This document shows, piece after piece, positions 44,572 to 53,888 of a stretch of 64,000 bases of DNA. Position 1 is the first letter of the stretch. Every line of letters starts with the position of its first letter. Source of the stretch: Flavimarina sp. Hel_I_48. GTDB lineage: Bacteria; Bacteroidota; Bacteroidia; Flavobacteriales; Flavobacteriaceae. Under the pieces are notes generated by a model. It worked only from the letters and a program-made list of their open reading frames with translations, did no database searches and was not told the origin of the DNA. The stretch is from the NCBI RefSeq assembly GCF_000733945.1, contig NZ_JPOL01000002.1, forward strand, positions 1,365,001 through 1,429,000, written 5' to 3'. The position numbers and the translations under genes are program-made.

Positions 44572-45473
44572 TATTTCAGGGATTTGGGCGCTTTCTGCAA
44601 TGATTTAAAATCGTTTATATCATGTTGAATGTAGATTTTAGGGTTTTTCACCCTTACAAACTCATCCACTATATCTAAATTTTTATTTGATTCTGCCCAA
44701 CTTTCAATAAGGTCTGAATTCACCATTCTACCTTTATGCTCCATAAAATGATACTTGTCTCTCGCGAGAAGTACAGGTCCATGTTGCTCTAAGTTCACAA
44801 ACAAACCCTGATTACCGTCAGCAGGACCTGACACATATTTGACAATTACTTTACCATCATCAAAAAGATCATAGTCACCATTGAGCATTTTTTTATCTGT
44901 CAATTTATCAAAGCTGGCCAGATCGTATAAATTGTTATCTTTTACGGAATCACTTTTTATAAAATCAAGGGTATTTTCCTGAACGAGCCATTTCGCGTTG
45001 GGAAAGTAGTTAGCGGCGCCTGTATGGTCAAAATATATGTTAGAGAACCCAATATAATCCACATCCTCAGTACTTAAACCTATACTTGCCAATTGCTTAA
45101 CCAAACTATCCTTGCGGGAAATAGTAAACGCGCCATCTGAAGTCGTAAAGGGGTCTTCCCCCACCACTTTTTCCGGTAAGCCCGTATCCCATATCAACAC
45201 CCCTTTAGAATGCTTGACCACATAAAAGGCATCGGCTAATATGCGAAGCTCATTCTCCTGGGTTTCTTGTTTACGTGAATGTTGATTTCCATGTTCAAAA
45301 ATCCTTCCACCGTCAAAAACAAACAATTCCAAAGCATTTTCAGTTTCCAATTGTTCTTCTACACGCGCGTCGTTCTGGGCATTCTCATAACCTTCCTCAA
45401 AACTATTTTTTGAATCCTTACAAGAGCCCAAAAAAAGAAAAATCAAAAATATAAAGCTAAAAGCCTTCTGCAT
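44571..45473 (-). CDS. Lipoprotein with degenerate metallo-beta-lactamase fold
   Basis: 300 residues: lipobox signal (FIFLIFLFLGSC), then a domain closely following N-acyl-homoserine-lactonase-like MBL proteins (WDTGLPEKV, HTGAANYFPNAKWLVQ, YHFMEHKGR, KIYIQHD). The HxHxDH motif reads NIYFDH (Asn145, Tyr147, Asp149, His150), and the GHTPGHQ loop reads GPADGNQ (217-222), so three expected His ligands are gone. Asp239 and His284 remain. A hydrolase with two metals is therefore unlikely, and a binding or structural role fits better. It sits between sufB (25 bp upstream) and a coupled small lipoprotein. Confidence 0.85.
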   Translation of the reverse strand: MQKAFSFIFLIFLFLGSCKDSKNSFEEGYENAQNDARVEEQLETENALELFVFDGGRIFEHGNQHSRKQETQENELRILADAFYVVKHSKGVLIWDTGLPEKVVGEDPFTTSDGAFTISRKDSLVKQLASIGLSTEDVDYIGFSNIYFDHTGAANYFPNAKWLVQENTLDFIKSDSVKDNNLYDLASFDKLTDKKMLNGDYDLFDDGKVIVKYVSGPADGNQGLFVNLEQHGPVLLARDKYHFMEHKGRMVNSDLIESWAESNKNLDIVDEFVRVKNPKIYIQHDINDFKSLQKAPKSLK

Positions 45474-45498
45474 GTACTAAAACTTTTATTGACTAAGA

Positions 45499-46944
45499 TT
45501 AACCTACAGAACCTTCCAGGGAAATTTCAAGAAGTTTTTGAGCTTCCACCGCAAACTCCATGGGCAATTTGTTTAAAACCTCTTTACTGAAGCCATTTAC
45601 GATCAGGGCGATAGCCTTTTCAGTATCTATACCCCGTTGATTACAGTAAAAGATCTGATCTTCCCCTATCTTACTGGTCGTGGCCTCGTGTTCTACTTTT
45701 GCCGTCTTGTTCTTCGCCTCGATATAGGGGAATGTATGCGCCCCGCAGGCATTACCCATCAACAAAGAATCACACTGGGAAAAATTACGGGCGTTTTCTG
45801 CCCTGCTGTTGATCTGCACCAGACCTCTATAACTATTCTGGGATTTACCGGCAGATATACCTTTTGAAATGATCGTACTACGGGTATTTTTACCTAAATG
45901 CACCATTTTAGTTCCCGTATCAGCCTGCTGGTAATTGTTAGTTACTGCAATAGAATAAAATTCACCAATGGAATTATCCCCCTTTAAAATACAACTGGGA
46001 TATTTCCAGGTAACGGCACTACCGGTCTCTACCTGCGTCCACGATATTTTTGCACTTTTCTCGCAAAGTCCGCGCTTGGTCACAAAATTGAACACGCCAC
46101 CCTTGCCCTCACTGTTACCAGGATACCAGTTCTGTACAGTAGAATATTTTATCTCTGCATCATCCAGTGCAATAAGTTCAACAACTGCCGCATGCAACTG
46201 ATTTTCATCACGCGATGGCGCAGTACAACCTTCTAAATAACTGACGTAACTACCTTCATCTGCGATAACCAATGTGCGCTCAAACTGACCGGTACCGGCT
46301 TGATTGATCCTAAAATAGGTGGAAAGTTCCATGGGACAACGCACCCCTTTAGGGATATAGCAAAAAGAACCATCACTAAAAACCGCAGAATTCAAAGCCG
46401 CATAATAATTATCTTTTTGCGGGACAACGCTGCCCAGATATTTCTTGACCAGATCGCCATGCTCCCGTATAGCTTCGGAAATTGAACAGAAAATAATCCC
46501 TTTTTCCGCAAGGGTCTTTTTGAACGTAGTTGCAACAGAAACCGAATCCATTACTACATCTACCGCGACCCCGGCAAGTTTTTTCTGCTCATCAAGTGAT
46601 ATGCCAAGTCTTTTGAAGGTATCCAGCAACTCTGGATCTACTTCATCAAGACTATCGTATTTCGGTTTTTTAGAAGGTGCAGAATAATAGGAAATATTCT
46701 GTAAATCTGGTTTTTGATAGTGCACGTTTGCCCAGTCGGGCTCCGTCATTTCAAGAAAACCACGGTAAGCCTCCACGCGCCAGTTGGTCATCCATTCCGG
46801 CTCTTCTTTTTTCTTTGAGATAGCACGCACAATATCTTCATTGAGCCCTATGGGGAATGTATCAGACTCAATATCTGTATAAAAGCCATATTTATACTCT
46901 TTTGTGGCTAATTCCTTCTCTAAATCTTCTTCTGTATATGCCAT
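45499..46944 (-). CDS. sufB: Fe-S cluster scaffold SufB
   Basis: 481 residues, the expected length. SufB holds the nascent cluster together with SufD and SufC. Typical sequences: [60 protein letters not shown], and the C-terminal [20 protein letters not shown] and [20 protein letters not shown]. It follows iscA by 58 bp and leads the main suf block. Confidence 0.98.
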   Translation of the reverse strand: MAYTEEDLEKELATKEYKYGFYTDIESDTFPIGLNEDIVRAISKKKEEPEWMTNWRVEAYRGFLEMTEPDWANVHYQKPDLQNISYYSAPSKKPKYDSLDEVDPELLDTFKRLGISLDEQKKLAGVAVDVVMDSVSVATTFKKTLAEKGIIFCSISEAIREHGDLVKKYLGSVVPQKDNYYAALNSAVFSDGSFCYIPKGVRCPMELSTYFRINQAGTGQFERTLVIADEGSYVSYLEGCTAPSRDENQLHAAVVELIALDDAEIKYSTVQNWYPGNSEGKGGVFNFVTKRGLCEKSAKISWTQVETGSAVTWKYPSCILKGDNSIGEFYSIAVTNNYQQADTGTKMVHLGKNTRSTIISKGISAGKSQNSYRGLVQINSRAENARNFSQCDSLLMGNACGAHTFPYIEAKNKTAKVEHEATTSKIGEDQIFYCNQRGIDTEKAIALIVNGFSKEVLNKLPMEFAVEAQKLLEISLEGSVG

Positions 46945-47002
46945 AATATATCTTACTAAGCCGCAGTACCTGTTTAAAAGGCGCGGTATTTGTCAATTTT
47001 TT

Positions 47003-47332
47003 TTACAGGGAAAAGCTCTCTCCGCAGCCGCAGGTACGCTGCGCATTGGGATTGTTGAAAACAAAACCTTTCCCGTTAAGACCACCGCTATATTCTAACG
47101 TTGTCCCTATAAGGTATAAAAAACTCTTTTTGTCAACGATCAACTTGATCGCGTTATCAACAAAAAGCTTATCCTCTTCGTGCGCGGTTTTATCAAACTT
47201 CAACTCGTAGGACAAACCGGAACACCCACCACTCTTTACACCTACCCGCACATAATCCTGTACGGCATCATAACCCTCCTCACTCATGAGGTTTGCTATC
47301 TTCTTTTTAGCATCTTCGCTTACTTTAATCAT
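47003..47332 (-). CDS. A-type Fe-S carrier (SufA/IscA family)
   Basis: 109 residues. The three conserved Cys of A-type carriers are present: KSGGCSGLSYELKFD and the C-terminal RTCGCGESFSL. It carries clusters from the SufBCD scaffold to targets. It is the first gene of the suf operon, with a TATATTTG -7 box 19 nt upstream of the ATG. I see no clear Fe-S regulator (IscR) site. Confidence 0.95.
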   Translation of the reverse strand: MIKVSEDAKKKIANLMSEEGYDAVQDYVRVGVKSGGCSGLSYELKFDKTAHEEDKLFVDNAIKLIVDKKSFLYLIGTTLEYSGGLNGKGFVFNNPNAQRTCGCGESFSL

Positions 47333-47351
47333 AATGGTTTGATATTATGTA

Positions 47352-47359
47352 CAAATATA
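47352..47359 (-). promoter_or_regulatory. -7 box of the suf operon
   Basis: TATATTTG on the minus strand, 19 nt before the iscA/sufA-type ATG. The fit to TAnnTTTG is perfect, but no TTG lies at the right distance upstream. Confidence 0.5.
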
Positions 47360-47530
47360 CCACTAAAGTAGGGTTTTACCATAGAACCTTACAGCAAACT
47401 CCCAGTGGCTTTGTTGATTATAGGATAGGAGAATTCAATGACATTCCCTAAAGAAATGATTATGAATTCTTCGTTTTCATTAAAATAGGGGAAATGCCTA
47501 AAATAAGCGCAATTTCTAACTAATTCCCAT

Positions 47531-47538
47531 TAAATTTG
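47531..47538 (+). promoter_or_regulatory. -7 box of thiL
   Basis: TAAATTTG, 17 nt before the thiL ATG. The -33 element is not clear. No TPP riboswitch fits in this short leader. Confidence 0.5.
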
Positions 47539-47555
47539 CCGGCAAACAAATACCT

Positions 47556-48617
47556 ATGTTTCAAGATAAAGAACCTTCACGAACTTCCCTGAGCGATCTG
47601 GGGGAATTTGGACTTATTGACCACCTAACACAGCATTTTTCGATTGCACAGGAAAGTACGCTCAAGGGTATAGGCGATGATGCCGCGATTCTGGATTTTA
47701 AGGATAATAAAGTTGTCCTTACAACTGATTTGTTAGTGGAAGGCGTTCATTTTGACCTCAGTTTTATGCCGCTCAAGCATTTAGGCTATAAAGCGGTCAT
47801 GGTCAACCTTTCTGATGTGTACGCCATGAATGCCGAAGCAACACAGATCACCGTTTCCATTGCGGTATCTAATAGGTTTCCACTTGAGGCGTTAGAGGAA
47901 CTTTATGCCGGTATTTTACTTGCAGCAAAAGCCTATAATGTTGATCTGGTGGGTGGCGATACCACTTCAAGTTCAAAAGGGCTTTTGATAAGTGTAACGG
48001 CGCTGGGCACCGCTAAAGAAGAAAAAATTGTAAAACGGGATGGGGCAAAGCCTATGGACCTGCTTGTTGTTACCGGAGATCTTGGTGCTGCTTATATGGG
48101 TTTGCAGGTATTAAATCGCGAAAAAGAGGTTTTTAAGGTGAATCCCAATTCCCAGCCAGATCTTGAACCTTATACATACCTGGTAGAAAGGCAGCTAAAA
48201 CCCGAAGCGCGAAAGGATGTGGTAAAATTACTTAATGATCTGGAACTTCAACCCACTTCCATGATAGATATAAGCGACGGACTCTCTTCGGAAATTTTGC
48301 ATCTGTGCAAAAATTCTAAAGTAGGTTGCAAATTATATGAAGATAAAATCCCCCTAGATCCTCAGATGATCAATGTCTGTGAGGAATTTAAGATTGACAG
48401 TACCACGGTTGCACTCAATGGCGGGGAAGACTACGAATTATTATTTACAATCTCCCAGCAGGATTACGAGAAATTAAAAGCCAATCCCAATTTTACCGTT
48501 ATAGGCCACATGACCGAAGAACATGAGGGCATGCATTTGATTACACGTGGCAACGCACAAATCCCAATTATCGCACGCGGCTGGAACGCCCTTAACGAAG
48601 ATGAAGCGGAAGATTAA
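47556..48617 (+). CDS. thiL: Thiamine-monophosphate kinase ThiL
   Basis: 353 residues. ThiL phosphorylates thiamine phosphate to the cofactor TPP. AIR-synthase-type signatures: KGIGDDAAILDF, VLTTDLLVEGVHFDL, AVMVNLSDVYAMNAEA (Mg/ATP site), VGGDTTSSSKGLLISVTALG, SMIDISDGLSSEI and NGGEDYELLFTI. The stop overlaps the convergent Cys-rich small gene by 4 bp. Confidence 0.96.
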   Translation: MFQDKEPSRTSLSDLGEFGLIDHLTQHFSIAQESTLKGIGDDAAILDFKDNKVVLTTDLLVEGVHFDLSFMPLKHLGYKAVMVNLSDVYAMNAEATQITVSIAVSNRFPLEALEELYAGILLAAKAYNVDLVGGDTTSSSKGLLISVTALGTAKEEKIVKRDGAKPMDLLVVTGDLGAAYMGLQVLNREKEVFKVNPNSQPDLEPYTYLVERQLKPEARKDVVKLLNDLELQPTSMIDISDGLSSEILHLCKNSKVGCKLYEDKIPLDPQMINVCEEFKIDSTTVALNGGEDYELLFTISQQDYEKLKANPNFTVIGHMTEEHEGMHLITRGNAQIPIIARGWNALNEDEAED

Positions 48618-48856
48618 GCCGTTTTTGGTCTGCGCCTTAAATAAAATTGTTCCATAACCTCATTTACCCGTTTTAATTTAGGGGTAAGTGGTGTGAGGTA
48701 TCCGTTTTTATCTTCAGTGTATTGACATTTGCAGGCATTACAAATATATTCTCGCTGATGGGTTTCATATTCTTTGCTTAAGGAAATGTTGTGGCCTACG
48801 AACCGGCAGCGTAATCGGCTTAACTGCTCAGCAATTTTGCGACTTCGTTTTTGCAT
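48614..48856 (-). CDS. Small Cys-rich (zinc-ribbon-like) protein, paralog 1
   Basis: 80 residues: LRCRFVGHNISLSKEY, then HQREYICNACKCQYTEDKNG, YLTPLTPKLKRVNEVMEQFY, and a basic end LRRRPKTA. Cys and His at C-x4-H, then CxxC, could form one zinc site. It shares pattern and length with the gene at 49137, and both are probably from one duplication. The family is not known to me. Confidence 0.6.
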   Translation of the reverse strand: MQKRSRKIAEQLSRLRCRFVGHNISLSKEYETHQREYICNACKCQYTEDKNGYLTPLTPKLKRVNEVMEQFYLRRRPKTA

Positions 48857-49136
48857 AGTAAAAGTTTGATAATTAGGTTCTTGAATATAATAAATTATCT
48901 GAAGGAAACCAGAAAATTCACCTACTATTTTATCAAAAAATCCAACTTGCTAAAAACTATTATTTAGACTTCAGCTATATTAACAAAAAAATGCACCCGG
49001 CGCCAGCGCAACATGTGCCGTAACGCTGAGGAACAATATAATTTTCGATAAAATAACTAGGAAAATATCAAAAAGACTGCAATATTTTTCTTATTAAAAT
49101 AAAACGCTCCGGAAGATCCAATCTTTAGGAAAGCGT

Positions 49137-49376
49137 TTAAGACATTCTCATTTTCCTGTAATAGATCTTTTCTAAGGCAATATTGATGCGATGTAGTTTT
49201 GGTGTGAGAAAACCCGGCTTTCCGCTATCAGTATCGGTAAATTGATTTTTGCACCATTTGCAACAATATTCATTTTGACCATGCTTGTAGTTTTTGACCA
49301 CTTCTAACTGATGACCTAAAAAACTGCAACTTAGTTTTTTCTTCCTTTCAACGATTTGGGATTGTTGTAAGCTCAT
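49137..49376 (-). CDS. Small Cys-rich (zinc-ribbon-like) protein, paralog 2
   Basis: 79 residues with the same plan as the gene at 48614: LSCSFLGHQLEVVKNYKHGQ, NEYCCKWCKNQFTD, GFLTPKLHRINIALEKIYYR. Shared residues include C.F.GH, EY.C..C..Q.T, LTPKL.R.N, and a basic C-terminus. The 280-bp gap between the two shows no other gene. A DNA- or RNA-binding role is possible but unproven. Confidence 0.6.
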   Translation of the reverse strand: MSLQQSQIVERKKKLSCSFLGHQLEVVKNYKHGQNEYCCKWCKNQFTDTDSGKPGFLTPKLHRINIALEKIYYRKMRMS

Positions 49377-49648
49377 AATATGTAATTTAGAAAATAAACT
49401 TACGATGAATCAGCTTAAGTAACATATTTAATCGTTGAAATACATTATTTTGGTAATTTTTAGATAAATTAAGGTTAATTTGAAGCCTATTTTATCAATT
49501 TTCTTCGGAATTTAACATTCTACAACCCCAAAATAATTTCAGAAAACAGGTAAAATGGGCTCTTTTTAGATCATAAAATGACTTTTATTTCACGAAATAA
49601 AACCTATTCTTCAACTGTGAATGCGTATAAAATTCTTGAAAAGAAAAC

Positions 49649-50428
49649 TTATCCCAATTCCAGAAAATTGCTTATTGCTTTAAAAACCTCAATTTCATTT
49701 TCCAGGAATAGAGCATGACCTCCAGATTTAATAGAGATTTCAGGAATCTCATCTTTAAAACTGTCTCTAGTCGCTTCGGCATCAATTATAGGATCTTCCT
49801 TCCCAAGCACCATGGCTTTTTTGAAATTCGCCATTTTCCAGAAGGTTGAAAGATCCTCCCTGGTCATCATTGCTTGCTGCGCGCTGATGTATCCCTCAAG
49901 AGGTGTTTTTAAGGCTTCGGCTTTGAGGCTTTCAATTTCTTTTTTAAATTTCTTCTGGCTCCCTTCGGCAAACATATTGGCCACAGACATTTTTACGATG
50001 GCCTTATAATTTTTTTTGGCCATCTTTATACCATGCTTTCTATTGGCTATCCGTTCTTCTGTATCCTCTACAGGGGTTGAATTGAGCAATAAAATTCCGT
50101 TTGTTTTTTCAGGGAAAGCCTTAGCAAAAGCGAGTGCGACGTAACCACCCATGGAATGGCCTATAATATCAATTTTTTCTGTATTCTCTTTTATGAGGAT
50201 TGCAAATATCACTTCAGCCATGGCTTTTATGCTTGCAGGTTCTTTGAGCACCTCGCTCTGCCCGTGGCCCGGTAAATCTATACATACGACTTTACGGGTA
50301 TTCTGTAACTTTTTTGACAAAGCGTTCCAGATCGTATGGTTTTCTATAAAACCATGCAGCAGAACACAGACCGGTCCCGTTCCGGCAACGGTATAAAATT
50401 GTCTCGACCCATTATAGTCTAATGTCAT
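49649..50428 (-). CDS. Alpha/beta hydrolase
   Basis: 259 residues from ATG 50428 (MTLDYNGSRQFYTVAGTGPV). Starting at 50683 would add 85 residues that do not look like the family and overlap the divergent brnQ. Signatures: CVLLHGFIENHTIWN (oxyanion region), CIDLPGHGQSEV, nucleophile Ser in IIGHSMGGYVALAF, and the late Asp/His in KEDPIIDAE and SGGHALFLENE. The substrate is unknown. Confidence 0.88.
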   Translation of the reverse strand: MTLDYNGSRQFYTVAGTGPVCVLLHGFIENHTIWNALSKKLQNTRKVVCIDLPGHGQSEVLKEPASIKAMAEVIFAILIKENTEKIDIIGHSMGGYVALAFAKAFPEKTNGILLLNSTPVEDTEERIANRKHGIKMAKKNYKAIVKMSVANMFAEGSQKKFKKEIESLKAEALKTPLEGYISAQQAMMTREDLSTFWKMANFKKAMVLGKEDPIIDAEATRDSFKDEIPEISIKSGGHALFLENEIEVFKAISNFLELG

Positions 50429-50465
50429 AATTACCTTATCTTTCCCCACGAAAGTACGACTTACC

Positions 50466-51779
50466 ATGAGATCTACAAACCAGACGCTTGTAACCGCTTT
50501 TGCACTTTTTTCGCTGTTTTTTGGTGCGGGAAACCTGATTCTGCCTCCATTTTTGGGATTTAGTGCAGGCACTGGTTGGTCGCTGGTTACTTTAGGCTTT
50601 GCAGTATCTGCCGTGCTTATACCCATTCTGGGCATTATTGCACATGCCCGGTTACAGGGCACCATGTTGGATTTTGGCAACAAGGTGCATCCTGTTTTCA
50701 GTATTATATATTGCGTTTTGATTTATGCGGTCGCGATTTCCCTACCTGCGCCACGTACGGCAGCAGTAACTTATGAAATGAGCATAGCGCCCTATTTTAG
50801 TGTGAGTCCGCTGATTTTTAGCGCGCTCTATTTTGGGTTGGTATTCCTATTCGCCATAAACAGGACACGGCTACTGGATATCATAGGTAAATACCTCACA
50901 CCTTTATTGATTATGATCCTGATCATGATTATAGGTATAGGCATATTTAGTGGCGGAGAACCCAACCTTGCGAATACTCTAGAACAACCCTTTTCAGAAG
51001 GTTTTCTTGAAGGTTATCAAACCTTTGACGCCATTGCCGCTATGGTCGTAGGGGCGGTGGTCATCGTTTCCTTAAACCTCAATCAAAATGGGGATTACTC
51101 CCATAAGAGAAAGGTCATTATGCGTGGGGCATTACTTGCAGGAATGGCGCTTGTACTCATTTACACGGGACTTATATATGTAGGGGCATTGTATATCCCA
51201 GCACAACCCACAGACTCCCGCACGGAGCTGCTTTCTTTTATAAGTTATGACACATTGGGGTCTGGCGGGCGTATTTTACTGGCAACTTCTGTAGGTATCG
51301 CCTGCTTTACCACTGCCACAGGAGCGGTTACGGGAACGGCAGATTTTATTCAGGGTCTTTTTAAAGGATCAAAGAAAGCATACTTTATAACCTTATTTTT
51401 CGCATGTGCGCTAGGCGTACTTATAGGACAGTTCAACACAGATTTTATAATAGCCATTGCCGTGCCTGCGCTTTTCTTTGTATATCCAATTACCATTATT
51501 CTTATCTTGCTCAATGTTATGCCCAGAAAATGGATCTCGCATTGGGTTTTTAAGGCAGTGGTTTTAGTTACGCTCCTTTTTAGCCTTCCCGATTTTTTAC
51601 ACAGTCTCAACAGGACCAGTTTAGATATGGTACGCAACACGATTCCCCTGGGTAACTGGGGACTGGGGTGGACGCTTCCGGCAGCGATAACATTTATAGC
51701 GGTGAACATTCTACTGTATTTCTTCGGAAAGGGTGAAGACAATAAACCATCAGAAATAACAGAAAATCAGTCGAAATAA
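50466..51779 (+). CDS. brnQ: Branched-chain amino acid transporter BrnQ/LIVCS
   Basis: 437 residues, twelve hydrophobic helices of the LIVCS family: FALFSLFFGAGNLILPPFLG in helix 1, PAPRTAAVTYEM, AIAAMVVGAVVIVSLN and the later TATGAVTGTADFIQGLF. It takes up Leu, Ile and Val with Na+ or H+. It is divergent from the hydrolase gene across 37 bp. Confidence 0.93.
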   Translation: MRSTNQTLVTAFALFSLFFGAGNLILPPFLGFSAGTGWSLVTLGFAVSAVLIPILGIIAHARLQGTMLDFGNKVHPVFSIIYCVLIYAVAISLPAPRTAAVTYEMSIAPYFSVSPLIFSALYFGLVFLFAINRTRLLDIIGKYLTPLLIMILIMIIGIGIFSGGEPNLANTLEQPFSEGFLEGYQTFDAIAAMVVGAVVIVSLNLNQNGDYSHKRKVIMRGALLAGMALVLIYTGLIYVGALYIPAQPTDSRTELLSFISYDTLGSGGRILLATSVGIACFTTATGAVTGTADFIQGLFKGSKKAYFITLFFACALGVLIGQFNTDFIIAIAVPALFFVYPITIILILLNVMPRKWISHWVFKAVVLVTLLFSLPDFLHSLNRTSLDMVRNTIPLGNWGLGWTLPAAITFIAVNILLYFFGKGEDNKPSEITENQSK

Positions 51780-51838
51780 TCAATAAATTGGGCGTTTTTA
51801 CACATTTTTAGAAGATTTACCGAATAAAATATTTACTT

Positions 51839-52444
51839 ATGAAAACATCTCCCACGCTTTTGTGCATCCCAGATATAAGCGGTTTTACCCAGTTTATGCG
51901 TGAAGCCAATTTTAAACTGACCTCTCAGGTGATCCCGGCACTTCTCAATGAGATTATCTATGCAAATGAACTCGACTTGAAAGTATCTGAAATTGAGGGC
52001 GACGCGGTTCTTTTCTATAAAAGCGGTGATTTGCCCAGGTTTAAAGAACTTATAGATCAGTGCCGTAACTTTTATGTTGATTTTTACGAGCGCTTAGAAC
52101 TTCTGAAGGAAAAATATAACGAAAATAAAGACTCAGACAGCATGCCTGAAATCCTGGGCTTAAAAATAATCTTACATTATGGTGAAGAGATAGGGATGGT
52201 GCCCATAGGAACGCATATCAAACTTATGGGTGAGGACGTCATTACCGCGCACCGTTTGCTTAAAAACAATCTGGATATAAGCGAATATATATTGATCACA
52301 GACGCATTACTGAGTCAATATTCCGAAGAGGAGATATCCATAAACTGCGACTGGTGCACTTTAAAGAAAAATAAAATTGAAGTGGAACATCTGGGAACCG
52401 TAAAATATCATTACATAGATCTAAAACCGCTTTCAGAAAAATAA
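51839..52444 (+). CDS. DUF2652 cyclase-like domain protein
   Basis: 201 residues. LLCIPDISGFTQFMREANFK with ISEIEGDAVLFYK resembles the core of class III nucleotidyl cyclases, which have IxGFT and a second Asp/Gly metal motif, and is the signature of DUF2652. Whether it makes a cyclic nucleotide is not known and the metal residues should be compared. A single gene with an inverted repeat at its end. Confidence 0.83.
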   Translation: MKTSPTLLCIPDISGFTQFMREANFKLTSQVIPALLNEIIYANELDLKVSEIEGDAVLFYKSGDLPRFKELIDQCRNFYVDFYERLELLKEKYNENKDSDSMPEILGLKIILHYGEEIGMVPIGTHIKLMGEDVITAHRLLKNNLDISEYILITDALLSQYSEEEISINCDWCTLKKNKIEVEHLGTVKYHYIDLKPLSEK

Positions 52445-52466
52445 GGGATTTAAAAACCCCTTATTT
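52439..52466. terminator. Weak terminator hairpin between DUF2652 and serS
   Basis: Stem AAATAAGGG / CCCTTATTT spanning the DUF2652 stop codon, without a strong T-run. It could serve both convergent genes. Confidence 0.45.
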
Positions 52467-52516
52467 ATGCTCTAAAACCACCATAAATAGGTTTAAAACA
52501 TAAGAAAATAGCTTTC

Positions 52517-53794
52517 TTAATTTAATTCTATCTTATCAAAACCACAATACGGCACTAACACTTCTGGTATTTTTATGTGATCTTCGGCCTGATAATTCTC
52601 AAGGATTCCCGCTAAAACACGTGGTAGTGCGAGTGAACTACCATTCAACGTGTGTGCCAACTGTTTATTCCCTTCTTTGTCTCTTATACGCAGCTTTAAC
52701 CGGTTTGCCTGAAAGGTTTTAAAGTTGGAAACAGAACTGATTTCCAGCCAGCGGTCCTGCGCGGTTGAAAACACTTCAAAATCATAGGTCAAACTAGCTG
52801 TAAAGCCCAGGTCACCACCGCAAAGCCTAAGAATTCTATAGGGAAGCTGGAGTTCATCAAGAATCCCCTTCACATGTTCTACCATTCCATCCAGGGCGGC
52901 ATCGCTGTTTTCTGGCTTTTCTATACGTACGATCTCCACTTTCTCAAACTGGTGCAAACGGTTTAGACCGCGCACATGCGCACCATAAGAACCCGCTTCC
53001 CTGCGGAAACATGGCGTATAGGCAGTACAGGCAATGGGAAGATTCTTTTCGTCAAGCAGTTCATCCCGAAACATATTTGTGACCGGCACTTCTGAAGTAG
53101 GGATAAGGTAAAGATCATCATTTGTTACATGGTACATCTGCCCTTCTTTATCTGGAAGCTGCCCGGTACCAAAACCAGAAGCTTCGTTGACCATTAACGG
53201 AACCTGATATTCGGTATAGCCCGCGTCAATATTTTTATCAAGGAAATAGGTGATCAGGGCACGTTGCAGACGCGCTCCCTTACCTTTATAGACCGGAAAA
53301 CCGGCGCCGGTAATTTTGTTGCCCAACTCAAAATCGATGATATCGTATTTTTTTGCCAACTCCCAGTGCGGCAGTGCGCCTTCGGCCAATACGGGAACGT
53401 CCCCTTTTCTAAAAACCTCTTCATTATCATCTTCACTTGTTCCTGCAGGAACGCTTTCCTGGGGCACATTGGGAATGGTGTACAAAAGGGTTTCCAGTTC
53501 TGCGATCGTTTTATTTAGCGTTTCCTGAAGATTTTTAGAATCTTCTTTCAGTTTACCGGTGCGTTCTTTAAGGATAGTTGCTTTTTTAGCCTCCCCATTT
53601 TTGTACATCGTACCGATCTCTTTCGAAAGTTTGTTGCTCTCTGCGAGGGTATTGTCTAACTGGGTCTGCGTATTACGGCGCTTTTCATCTGCCGAAAGTA
53701 CTTTATCAAATACTTCAGTGGCATTAAAATTCCTTTTCTTAAGTGCTTGAATGTAAGCTTCTTTATTTTCCTGAATATCGGCAACGTGTAACAT
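52517..53794 (-). CDS. serS: Seryl-tRNA synthetase
   Basis: 425 residues, full length. The N-terminal long coiled-coil arm (about 25-110) reads the tRNA long variable arm. The class II core has motif 2 FRREAGSYGAHVRGLNRLHQ and motif 3 NGSSLALPRVLAGILENYQ. TSEVPVTNM supports the serine pocket. It has a clear promoter (TTG, 17 nt, TACTTTTG) upstream. Confidence 0.97.
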   Translation of the reverse strand: MLHVADIQENKEAYIQALKKRNFNATEVFDKVLSADEKRRNTQTQLDNTLAESNKLSKEIGTMYKNGEAKKATILKERTGKLKEDSKNLQETLNKTIAELETLLYTIPNVPQESVPAGTSEDDNEEVFRKGDVPVLAEGALPHWELAKKYDIIDFELGNKITGAGFPVYKGKGARLQRALITYFLDKNIDAGYTEYQVPLMVNEASGFGTGQLPDKEGQMYHVTNDDLYLIPTSEVPVTNMFRDELLDEKNLPIACTAYTPCFRREAGSYGAHVRGLNRLHQFEKVEIVRIEKPENSDAALDGMVEHVKGILDELQLPYRILRLCGGDLGFTASLTYDFEVFSTAQDRWLEISSVSNFKTFQANRLKLRIRDKEGNKQLAHTLNGSSLALPRVLAGILENYQAEDHIKIPEVLVPYCGFDKIELN

Positions 53795-53820
53795 GATGTT
53801 TTGATCCTAAGTTGAACGGC

Positions 53821-53848
53821 CAAAAGTAAGGAATTCTAACGGATTCAA
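53821..53848 (-). promoter_or_regulatory. Promoter of serS
   Basis: TTG (53846-53848), 17 nt, TACTTTTG (53821-53828) on the minus strand, 26 nt before the ATG. Confidence 0.68.
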
Positions 53849-53888
53849 CTACCATCAGACACTTTACAAATAACAATTAGAAATTATT

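Noticed and set aside
44571..45473. Active quorum-quenching lactonase
   Set aside because: The metal motif is broken at three expected His positions, so lactonase activity is unlikely despite overall similarity.
47333..47555. TPP riboswitch before thiL
   Set aside because: The leader between the -7 box and the ATG is only about 17 nt, too short for a THI element.
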